The notes under the pieces are model-generated. The model was not told the DNA's origin and ran no database searches. It saw only the letters and a list, made by a program, of their open reading frames with translations. A stretch of 64,000 bases of DNA from assembly GCF_900112355.1 (NCBI RefSeq), contig NZ_FOLM01000012.1:1-64000 (forward strand), given 5' to 3'. Below are positions 9,201 through 15,723 of the stretch, in pieces. The position numbers and the translations under genes were made by a program. Positions within the stretch are counted from its first letter, which is position 1. Every line of letters begins with the position of its first letter. Source of the stretch: Streptomyces aidingensis (GTDB lineage: Bacteria; Actinomycetota; Actinomycetes; Streptomycetales; Streptomycetaceae).

Positions 9201-9926
9201 CTGGGCCGTTTCCTGGACGGCCCGCCGCCGGGCATCCGGGTCACCGGCGCCGGCACCCCGGAGGAGCTGCTTGCGGTGCTGCCCGGCGGTGCCGGCCCGC
9301 GTGCCTCGATGGTGCACGTCATGTCGCACGGCAGCGCCGGGACCCGGCCGACGCTTTCCGCCCTGGACCTGGCGCCGCCGGACGGGGGGCCCGGTCCGGC
9401 GGACGGGGCGCGGGGCCCGGACCCCGGAGGGCTGACCGTCAGCCGGCTCCTGGACCGTCCCGGCGGGCCGGCGTCCGGCGAGCCGGGGCCGCTGGTGGTG
9501 CTCAGCGCCTGCGAAACCGATCTCAGCACCCGGGACCACGACGAGGCGCTCACCCTCGCCACGGCGATTGTGGCGCGCGGCGCGACCGATGCCGTGGGTT
9601 CCCGCTGGACCGCACTCGACGGCGCCTCGGCGCTGTTCATGGCGGTCTTCCACCATTTCGCGGCACGGCGGTCACTGGCCCCGCCGGACGCGCTGCGCGC
9701 CGCCCAGATGTGGATGCTGGACCCGGGACGGCAGGCTCCGGACGGACTCGGCGGCGAACTGCTGCGGGAGGCCGGCAGGCCGTATCTGGCGGACGTGGTC
9801 GCCTGGGCGGCCTTCATCCACCAGGGCAGCCCGTGCCCCGCGGGGCCCGGAGTCCCCGCGGCAACGGACCCGGCGAAGGGGAAGGCGAAGGGGAAGGAAA
9901 CGGGGAAGGGGAAGGTGCGGCGATGA
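6231..9926 (+). CDS. CHAT domain (caspase-like) protease with helical-repeat N-terminus
   Basis: A large protein of 1231 residues from the GTG at 6231, which has a GGGAGGG ribosome site 5-8 nt upstream. The first ~850 residues are almost purely helical and TPR-like. The C-terminal third is a CHAT (clan CD) peptidase: VPCGNLGVVPWHAARLP, the catalytic histidine in HVMSHGSAGT (about residue 1033) and the catalytic cysteine in VVLSACET (about residue 1094), then GATDAVGSRW. Both dyad residues are present, so it should be active. The next gene overlaps by ATGA and encodes an antitoxin-like partner, followed by a RES toxin. In such systems CHAT proteases are activated by a sensor and cleave a partner. 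An in-frame start further upstream (5973) is less likely. Confidence 0.88.
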   Translation: MAERAEEILARAGRLLPAEETGQVPTTRQELARLMPDVVRELSELEAALSPDDPSGPVLRARLGGLHALLSLTGPGTEENRAEGVRLLRAARAGLPPDTWEARRAAVALALLLVPMPPMTQDGKPPAFPELFAWAARNDFSSEPLQADMKEAGDIFAELSAVHLPGPLAVQVAQISSATAFFRQAAAARDYNGLFDMAGRILPDVVADPAQREQLGALLHVARTLPQPEPGTAASAEPPPGTGPAEQESEERVAAMVRLMVEMAVPGALGADGLAEHLRLLEAPRRHAPPGAGTAADDAFKAGLAHMVLALRTGDPERVVDAAERLRVAVAGLPPGDGTRQMVERMSPALQLLSGRSRGSREADERASRLLAELDPGPLTDPERFRQGPLEQVRMLLRLLLLLERLAAQDAPGREELEAITEELLFVVQRSREDDEWYGLAVLILGMALLVDARSTGSLSALRRGARYLSLAADHPGAPYYRRVLAVVRLPLLALTATLERDPDQIMTAVHEARAALPETELVVNERARTRWAIAMLLEAAHRLTREPARLDEAIAELEAGRAELAAGVDPETSRGLLWQLARSRGERAAAGGPGAAADRAAAIGTGLDCLRLTGEAVLLQLGAEHGLRTATDGAGDGLRVAAWAATRAGTGDGAADPAAGETRDVLEALELSRALVLKAAATSVGVPEQLAALGHAELAREWRRTVPDTGQRNEPLLSDPARVTEIPGTLRRRALDVLRGAPGPDGAPRPLLRVPDAAELLRGLRDSGADALAYLVPGPEPQHDGAGGDGFALVLDGGSGECTVLPLPGLSPAGRAPLARYLDASAARSALRRKRPAGGLDAREAAHAVRAVQAVQAAEMRWRSALEALCDWAGPAALAPLLDHVGRERGDAPGPPRLVLVPCGNLGVVPWHAARLPAGPAARAARRYAVQEAVLSYAASGAEFLRAAARGRMPLRSCPVLVTDPRLNLVRAEDEVLALHRLCYPDARVLGRFLDGPPPGIRVTGAGTPEELLAVLPGGAGPRASMVHVMSHGSAGTRPTLSALDLAPPDGGPGPADGARGPDPGGLTVSRLLDRPGGPASGEPGPLVVLSACETDLSTRDHDEALTLATAIVARGATDAVGSRWTALDGASALFMAVFHHFAARRSLAPPDALRAAQMWMLDPGRQAPDGLGGELLREAGRPYLADVVAWAAFIHQGSPCPAGPGVPAATDPAKGKAKGKETGKGKVRR

Positions 9927-10651
9927 GCGGAGCGGAGCAAGGCGGCGAGGCCACGGGGGCGGACTCGGGCGCGGGCGCGGACGAGTTGCTTGTCCTCATC
10001 CGGGAGCATCTGGCGGGCATCCGCGCCGAGCTGAGCGGGGAACAGTTCGCGAGACTGTGCGATGCCGTGCGGCTCATCGCCCTCGGCGGCGGGGGTGACG
10101 GCGCGGTGCTGCGCCTCCAGCGTGCCCTGCTGCCGCTGCCCTTCGACAGCCCGCCGCGGCAGGCCGTGGACGCCCTCGTGCGTGCCGCCCCGGCCGCGCC
10201 GCTGTCGCCCGGCCTGGCACACGATGTGCTGCGGCTGTTGGCGGTGCCGCCCCCGTCCGCCGCGGGACCGTCCGCCGCGCCGCCGCCCGACTCGCCCGCC
10301 GAGGTGCTGGCCGCGGTGCACCGCAGGCTCCTCGCCGCCCCGGCCCGCCCGCCGGACCGGCTGCTGCCGCCCGAGGCGGACGATCCGGTGGGTGCCGGGC
10401 TCATCCGGCTGCGCGGCGAGGACGGCACGGCCCATTACCCGGAGTTCCAGTTCGACCCGGAGAGCGGTCACCTGCGGCCGGTGGTCCGGCACATCAACCG
10501 GCTGCTGCTGGCGGACCGTGACCCGTGGGGCGCGGCGGACTGGTGGCTCGGCGGCAACCGGTGGCTGGGCGGCACGCCCGCCGAACTGCTGGGCCGGGTT
10601 CCCGACGCGCTGCTCGCCGACGCCGTGGAAACCCTGCTGGAGGTGGAGTGA
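9923..10651 (+). CDS. Antitoxin-like partner of the RES protein (putative MbcA/Xre-type C-terminus)
   Basis: A 242-residue protein coupled to both neighbours (ATGA with the CHAT gene, TGATG with the RES gene). The C-terminal ~50 residues, with ADWWLGGNRWLGGTPAELL, resemble the toxin-binding domain of Xre/MbcA/ParS antitoxins that pair with RES toxins. The N-terminal ~80 residues form a helical unit (ELLVLIREHLAGIRAELSGE) without an obvious helix-turn-helix, and could be an adaptor that docks to the CHAT protein. A proline/alanine-rich linker of about residues 110-140 joins the two and is a plausible protease target. The C-terminal similarity is by eye; the adaptor role is inference. Confidence 0.65.
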   Translation: MSGAEQGGEATGADSGAGADELLVLIREHLAGIRAELSGEQFARLCDAVRLIALGGGGDGAVLRLQRALLPLPFDSPPRQAVDALVRAAPAAPLSPGLAHDVLRLLAVPPPSAAGPSAAPPPDSPAEVLAAVHRRLLAAPARPPDRLLPPEADDPVGAGLIRLRGEDGTAHYPEFQFDPESGHLRPVVRHINRLLLADRDPWGAADWWLGGNRWLGGTPAELLGRVPDALLADAVETLLEVE

Positions 10652-11304
10652 TGGCCCGCCAGCACCCGCCCCCCGGGCTCACCCCCCGCTCCCTGGTGCT
10701 GCCGGCCGGATCGGAGCTGTGGCGGTGCCACCGCACCCGGCGGCAGCCGGAGGAGTTCAACCCCACGGTGTGGGACACCCCCTTCAAGGGGGCCCGGTTC
10801 GACTCCACCCCCGAGGACCCCTACAGCTACCTCTACGCCGGTGCCGAGCCGGCCACCGCGCTGGCCGAGGTCTTCCTGCGGCAGATGGAGTTCGACGCCG
10901 CGAGCGGGATGCGGATCATCCCGTGGGCGCAGGCCGCGCCCTACTCGCTGACCAGGCTGCGCACCACCGTGGAGTTGCCGCTGATCCGGCTGCTCACCGA
11001 GGAGGACCTGGCGGCCGTGTGCCAGGACTCCTGGCTGCTGGAGACCGACGTCTATGTGCAGACCCGCTACTGGGTGCGGCAGTTGCGTGCCCGGGCACCA
11101 TGGGCGACGGGGGTGGTGTGGCAGTCGCGGCGGCACCGGCCGCGCCACGCCTGCGTGCTGTTCGGGGACCGGGCGGGGGGCGCCGGGGCGCTCAAGCCGG
11201 AGCCGGAGTCGTCGCTCGACCTGGGCACGCCGCAGGGCCTGGCCGGGGCGAACGAGCTGCTGTACCGGCTGCGTGCGGTCATCCAGCCCCCGCAGGACGC
11301 CTGA
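10651..11304 (+). CDS. RES domain protein, probable NAD+-degrading toxin
   Basis: A 217-residue RES-family protein. RES toxins such as MbcT and Res are NAD+ phosphorylases or glycohydrolases that deplete NAD+ in the cytosol. Family features are the N-terminal ELWRCHR, GARFDSTPEDPYSYLYAG, then EPATALAEVFLRQ, and later PWATGVVWQSRRH. The last corresponds to the GI-x-W-x-S-type region that completes the active cleft. The length fits the family. The start ATG overlaps the antitoxin-like gene's stop. It converges on the FHA gene with only 38 bp between stops. Toxicity is expected from the family but not shown. Confidence 0.85.
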   Translation: MARQHPPPGLTPRSLVLPAGSELWRCHRTRRQPEEFNPTVWDTPFKGARFDSTPEDPYSYLYAGAEPATALAEVFLRQMEFDAASGMRIIPWAQAAPYSLTRLRTTVELPLIRLLTEEDLAAVCQDSWLLETDVYVQTRYWVRQLRARAPWATGVVWQSRRHRPRHACVLFGDRAGGAGALKPEPESSLDLGTPQGLAGANELLYRLRAVIQPPQDA

Positions 11305-11347
11305 GCCGGGCCGGAGGGCCGGCCGGCGGCGGCGGGCGCGGCTCAGG
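11300..11347. terminator. Inverted repeat across the convergent stops of the RES and FHA genes
   Basis: CCTGAGCCG at 11300-11308 pairs perfectly with CGGCTCAGG at 11339-11347. The repeat spans both stop codons, and the GC-rich spacer could extend the stem. It is a plausible bidirectional terminator. No T-tract is present. Confidence 0.4.
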
Positions 11348-12047
11348 CCGGGGACGCGGGAGGGGACGTTCCCGGCGTGACCCGCACGGTGGCCACCACC
11401 CGGGTGCCCAGGCCCAGCCGGTCGCCGTCGCGCAGCGGGTGACGGCCGCCGCAGGGGACGCGGACGCCGTTGACCCAGGTCCCGTTACGGGTTGCGGAGC
11501 CGCCGTCCTCGGCCACCCAGGCGGTGCCGTCCGGCTCCAGGCCCACCGTGGCGTGCCGGCGGGACACCGTGAGTACCGCCGCCAGCGCGGCGGCGGTACC
11601 CGCGAGGGCCCACTCCGGGTCGCGTCCGAGCCGCAGGGGGGCAGCGGGGTCGGTGCGCAGCACCGTGCCCAGGCCGGCGAAGTCCAGCGTCAGCAGCAGG
11701 CGGGGGCTGAAGCACTGCGGGCACTCGGCGGCGGGCGGGCCGGTGCCGGTGCCGGTGCCGTCCGCGGTGCAGCCGCAGCTCCAGCAGCGGTCACGGCGAT
11801 CGTCCGGCGACGGCGCCGGCGGGGGCCGGTCCGCCGGGTGGGTGCCCCCGCCGTCCTCGGACGGCGGGGCCGCGCTCTCGTGTGGGCCGGGGGGGTCGGC
11901 GGATCGGTCGACCACCTCCCAGTCGTTGCCGGGCGGTACGGTCCGGTTCTCCTGCGGCCCGGGGGGCGGGGTGTCCGGCCCGGCGGGGTTCCCGGCCGGG
12001 CGGTCGACCACCTCCCAGCCGTCGTCGGGGTGCGCGGCCATGCTCAC
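11343..12047 (-). CDS. FHA domain protein with central cysteine cluster
   Basis: About 234 residues from a GTG at 12047 that overlaps the AAA+ gene's stop (GTGA); an ATG two codons later at 12041 is an alternative. The acidic, proline-rich N-terminal half repeats the motif WEVVDR twice. A central cluster CWSCGC...CPQC could bind zinc. The C-terminal half is a forkhead-associated domain: LRLGRDP, TVSRRHATVGLEPDG, then NGTWVNGVRV. FHA domains bind phosphothreonine, and the first gene of this operon is a Ser/Thr kinase, so this protein is probably a reader of that kinase's signal. Confidence 0.85.
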   Translation of the reverse strand: MSMAAHPDDGWEVVDRPAGNPAGPDTPPPGPQENRTVPPGNDWEVVDRSADPPGPHESAAPPSEDGGGTHPADRPPPAPSPDDRRDRCWSCGCTADGTGTGTGPPAAECPQCFSPRLLLTLDFAGLGTVLRTDPAAPLRLGRDPEWALAGTAAALAAVLTVSRRHATVGLEPDGTAWVAEDGGSATRNGTWVNGVRVPCGGRHPLRDGDRLGLGTRVVATVRVTPGTSPPASPA

Positions 12048-14131
12048 GGGCCGTCCCCGGTGCGCAGCTCCAGCCGGACGGTGCCGTCCGGCCGTTCCTC
12101 CACGCGGGCCACGGTCACCCGGCTGCCGGCCGCGGCGGGCGTGTCGAACAGCGCGCGGGCGAGCGGGTTGACCAGCCGGGTCTCCAGGGCGTTCCCGATG
12201 CCCCGCCCGCCGTCGTCCAGGCCGCGGGTGCACAGTTCGGCCAGCTGCCGGTCCGCGTCCTCGGACAGGCGCAGGTCGATGCGCTGCTCCTTCCACAGCG
12301 CCCGGCGGATGTTGTCGGTCTGCTGGCGGTAGATGCGCCGGGCCACTTCCGGGCCGATCCAGTCGAAGACGACGATGTTGCCGCCGAACCGGTTGAGGAG
12401 TTCCGGGCGGCCGATGACCTGGACGAAGTGGTGCCGCACATTGGCCTGCACCCGTCCGGCGAACTCCCGGTAGCCGGTGCCGGGTTCCACCGCCCGGACC
12501 TTCAGCCCGGTGGCCGGGTCCTCCCGCATCACGCCCAGGTTGGAGGTGAAGATCAGCACGCATTCGCTGAAGTGGGTGGTGATGCCCTGGCCATCGGTCA
12601 GCCGACCGTCCTCCAGTACCTGGAGGAACTTGTCCAGGACGCCCTTGTCGGCCTTCTCGATCTCGTCGAACAGCACCACCCGGAAGGGATTGGCCCGTAC
12701 CGCGCTGGTGAGTTCGCCGCCCGCCTCGTATCCGACGTAGCCCGGGGGCGCCCCGACCAGCCGGTCGGCGGCGTGCGGCGCGGAGAACTCGCTCATGTCG
12801 AAGCGCAGGCAGGCGTCCTCGTCGCCGAACAGCACCTTGGCGATGGACTTGGCCAGTTCGGTCTTGCCGGTGCCGGTGGGGCCGGCGAAGAACAGCACGC
12901 CGCGCGGCCGGTGCCCGGAGTGGGTGGCGTGGGCGCCGGACAGCCCCATGGCGGCTCGCTTGAGGATGTCCATGGTCTGATCGACGGCCGCGGTCTGGCC
13001 CTGCACCCGGCTCCGGATGTACTGCTCGCCGCGGGCGATGTGCGCCCGCATGTCCGGCCGCCGCCACGGGCTGTCCTCGATGCCGAGCCGGTAGATCCGG
13101 ACCGCGTCCGGCATCGCGGAGAACGGCATCATCCGGTCCACGGCCAGGCGTACGGTCTCCCGCATGGCGCGCAGGGTCAGCCCGGTGGTGGCCCGGGTGA
13201 ACTCCTCGATCTCCTGGTCGGACGGCGGGGACGGCGGGGACGGCGGGGATGCGGACGGCGGGGGCGGCGCCGGGCCGTCCGGTGCGGCGGTCAGACCCTC
13301 GTACTCCAGGGCGAGCAGCCGTGCCATGCGGGCCCGCTCACCCTGCCCGGGAAGCGGCACGCCGATGGTGCGCACCCGGTCGCTGCCGGAGACCAGCCAG
13401 ACGGGCAGGTCCCGTTCGCCGTCCGCCAGCCAGATCAGCGGATTGAACAGGCGACGGCCGCCGGGGGCCGGCAGCGGCACCGCCTCGTGGGCGGTCTTCA
13501 GGCAGTCCAGGAAGAAGTCCCGTTCGGCGTGCTCCAGCCGGCTGACGTCGCCGGGGATCCGGGAGGCGTAGTCCACCAGGATCGCGGCCCGCAGCGGCGG
13601 CGCGGCGGCGGCCGGGCCGGGACCGGGGCCGGTGCCGGTGCCGCTTTCGGGGCCGGCACCGCCCGGGGCACCGTTCCCGGGCTCCGCGGGCCGGCCGGTC
13701 CCCTCCGGCAGGCCGCGGGCGAGCGCCCGGAGCAGGCCGGACAGGGTTTCCAGGCCGGGCACCGTGACATTGCGGGCCCGCCCGCCGATCCGGCCGCGGC
13801 CCAGCACGGCCTCCACCCGGGGCTCGGCGGCGGCCGGGAAGACGGTGAAGCCGTCCAGGCGGTCGAACCGGACCAGGGCCTCGTAGCCCTCCCGGCGCAG
13901 CAGGTTCCACAGCAGATTGATCAGCGTGGTGTGCTGGTCCCCGGCGGCACCGCCGCCGGGCACGCGGACCAGATGGATGTCGCGGATGTTGCCGTGCAGC
14001 ACGTACTGGCAGTGGACGCTGAGGGTGCCGGTCAGCTCCTCGGCGAAGGACGGCAGCTCCCGCACCCCGGCGACCGCGGGCCCGCCGGTGTCCGGGCCGG
14101 CGGCCGGCGGGGTCTTGCGGAGGGTGGTCAC
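12044..14131 (-). CDS. ClpB/Clp-like AAA+ ATPase with unique N-terminal domain
   Basis: A 695-residue ATPase translated from a GTG (14131) that overlaps the upstream gene's stop. Residues 1-~370 resemble a degenerate ATPase-like domain (LHGNIRDIH, then ILVDYASRIP). Residues ~390-690 are a Clp-type AAA+ module: Walker A GPTGTGKTEL (Lys423), pore loop GAPPGYVGYEAGG, Walker B VVLFDEIEKAD (Asp489/Glu490), sensor TSNLG and a Clp small domain (RPELLNRF). Only one full Clp module is present, unlike ClpB. It probably remodels or unfolds a partner. A serine/proline tandem repeat (SPPSPPSPPSD) links the halves. Confidence 0.88.
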   Translation of the reverse strand: MTTLRKTPPAAGPDTGGPAVAGVRELPSFAEELTGTLSVHCQYVLHGNIRDIHLVRVPGGGAAGDQHTTLINLLWNLLRREGYEALVRFDRLDGFTVFPAAAEPRVEAVLGRGRIGGRARNVTVPGLETLSGLLRALARGLPEGTGRPAEPGNGAPGGAGPESGTGTGPGPGPAAAAPPLRAAILVDYASRIPGDVSRLEHAERDFFLDCLKTAHEAVPLPAPGGRRLFNPLIWLADGERDLPVWLVSGSDRVRTIGVPLPGQGERARMARLLALEYEGLTAAPDGPAPPPPSASPPSPPSPPSDQEIEEFTRATTGLTLRAMRETVRLAVDRMMPFSAMPDAVRIYRLGIEDSPWRRPDMRAHIARGEQYIRSRVQGQTAAVDQTMDILKRAAMGLSGAHATHSGHRPRGVLFFAGPTGTGKTELAKSIAKVLFGDEDACLRFDMSEFSAPHAADRLVGAPPGYVGYEAGGELTSAVRANPFRVVLFDEIEKADKGVLDKFLQVLEDGRLTDGQGITTHFSECVLIFTSNLGVMREDPATGLKVRAVEPGTGYREFAGRVQANVRHHFVQVIGRPELLNRFGGNIVVFDWIGPEVARRIYRQQTDNIRRALWKEQRIDLRLSEDADRQLAELCTRGLDDGGRGIGNALETRLVNPLARALFDTPAAAGSRVTVARVEERPDGTVRLELRTGDGP

Positions 14132-15723
14132 GCGCCGGCTCCTTCCGTGCCGCGGGCGCGGTGGCGCGGCCCGTCGTGGTGGTGACGGCCGCCGGTCCTG
14201 CCGGCCCCGGTGCCCGCGGGGGTGTGCCGGGTACCGGGAACGGTGCCCTGCTCGGTGAACTCCGTGCGGAGCGGCAGCCCGGCCGCGGCGGCCAGCCGCT
14301 CCAGCTCCGCCAGCCACTGACGGGCCTCGCGGCAGCGCTCGGCGTCCAGGTCGTTGTCGGGTCCGGTGGCGCGGCTGCGCATGGTGCGGGTCCGGGCGGT
14401 GCCGTCCCGGGCGACCACCACCCGCAGCCAGTGCTCGGTGCCCCAGTGCGGCGGTGCCCAGTCGATGTGGTGGACGCCGGGCGCGACCTCGCGCACCACC
14501 GGCAGGTCGCCGGCTCCGGCCGGCTCGCCGGGCCGCCCCGCGGTGCCCGGCGCGCCGAGCTGCCGGACGGCCTGCCGCATCAGCTCCGCCGCGTACAGGC
14601 GCTCGGTGGCGAGCTGCCGTTCGCGCACCCGGGCGGCGGCCCGGCCGCGCACCGCCGGGTCGAGCGGGCCGCCCTGCTCCAGAAACCGCTCCAGCGCTTC
14701 GGCCTCGGCCTCGGCGGACGGCAGCGGCGGTGTGCCCGGCGGCAGCGGCCGGCGCAGCAGTCGCAGCCACAGCGCGGCCTCGGTCTCGGCCTCCGCCCGC
14801 TGCTCGGCGGCCCGTTCGGCCTCGCTCAGGATCGTGGCGGCCTCCCACAGCATCAGGTGCGCGGAGCGCGGACGGTCGGCGGCGAGCCGGAGCGCCTCGG
14901 CGATGGTCTGCTCCACCAGGTCGGCGTCCCGGGCCGGAACGGCCGGGCCGATCGCGCCGGCCAGTTCCTCGCCCAGCCGGGCGAGTTCCTCCGGGTGCGG
15001 GGCGCCGCCCGCCGTGCCGGCGCCGAGACGTTCCCGGACGGCGGCGCTGCCACCGGGTGCCGCGTGCCGCGCCTCCTCCTCGGTGCTCGCGGACGCCCAG
15101 GCGTCCAGCAGCTTCTGACGGCGCGCCCGCAGCGCGGTCCGCCGGGCCGCGGTCTCCGGGTCGCGGCCGTAGGAGGAGGCGGCGCGGCGGTCGGCCGCCC
15201 CGCGTTCCCAGCGGGCCAGGGCGGCCTCGGCGGCCCGGGTGCGGCGGTCCGCCTCGGCGAGCCAGGTCAGCACCGGCTCCAGGCACATTCCGGCCGGGTC
15301 CAGCGCGGGCGGCAGGTCCGGGTCGGGCGGCGGCGGCCCGCCGGGTGCGGCGCCGGCCCGCGCGGCCCTGCGGTACCGGGCGCGCACCACGTCGATCAGG
15401 GCGTTGCGCCGGGCCACCGCCAGGGCGGCGGACCGCCACATCCGGCAGGCCTCGTCGGCGCGGCGGCGTTCGTCCAGCCGCTGCCGCTGGAGACCGGCCG
15501 CCCGGACGGCGGCGTCGGCCAGCAGCCGGGTGCCGGTGGTGGCGGCCCGGGCCGCGAGCACCGCCCCGCTGAGCGCGCCCAGGCCCAGCAGCGCCGGGAC
15601 CACCAGGTCCTGGAGCTGTTCCGCCGCCGCCGAGAGCGCCTCGCCCGCGATCTCGTCCACCGCCGGGAACTCCACCGACGGCAACACCACCTCCACCGTG
15701 GGGGTGGCAGCTCCGCAGCTCAT
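14128..15723 (-). CDS. Long coiled-coil protein of unknown function in the kinase-AAA-FHA operon
   Basis: A 531-residue protein with no recognised domain. After an N-terminal segment (VEVVLPSVEFPAVDEIAGEA) and a hydrophobic stretch LVVPALLGLGALSGAVLAARA, it is dominated by Arg/Glu/Ala-rich helices over ~350 residues, predicting a coiled coil or helical bundle. The C-terminus contains HHIDWAPPHWGTEHWLRVVV and a histidine-rich tail. It overlaps both neighbours by ATGA/GTGA, so it is made stoichiometrically with the kinase and AAA+ ATPase. A scaffold or substrate role is an inference. Confidence 0.7.
   Translation of the reverse strand: MSCGAATPTVEVVLPSVEFPAVDEIAGEALSAAAEQLQDLVVPALLGLGALSGAVLAARAATTGTRLLADAAVRAAGLQRQRLDERRRADEACRMWRSAALAVARRNALIDVVRARYRRAARAGAAPGGPPPPDPDLPPALDPAGMCLEPVLTWLAEADRRTRAAEAALARWERGAADRRAASSYGRDPETAARRTALRARRQKLLDAWASASTEEEARHAAPGGSAAVRERLGAGTAGGAPHPEELARLGEELAGAIGPAVPARDADLVEQTIAEALRLAADRPRSAHLMLWEAATILSEAERAAEQRAEAETEAALWLRLLRRPLPPGTPPLPSAEAEAEALERFLEQGGPLDPAVRGRAAARVRERQLATERLYAAELMRQAVRQLGAPGTAGRPGEPAGAGDLPVVREVAPGVHHIDWAPPHWGTEHWLRVVVARDGTARTRTMRSRATGPDNDLDAERCREARQWLAELERLAAAAGLPLRTEFTEQGTVPGTRHTPAGTGAGRTGGRHHHDGPRHRARGTEGAGA

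Noticed and set aside
5988..9656. Minus-strand open frame of 1222 codons opposite the CHAT gene
   Set aside because: It has no recognisable domain, is rich in Arg/Gln/His as expected for an antisense shadow of a GC-rich gene, and the plus strand encodes a clear CHAT protease.
8636..9922. Long N-terminal extension of the antitoxin-like gene
   Set aside because: The extension lies in another frame of the CHAT coding region and has a Gly/Ala/Arg shadow composition. The ATG at 9923 gives the usual 4-nt overlap.
13220..13262. Tandem repeats that could suggest a CRISPR array
   Set aside because: The units are short, directly adjacent and in frame within the AAA+ gene (Ser-Pro-Pro linker); there are no spacers.
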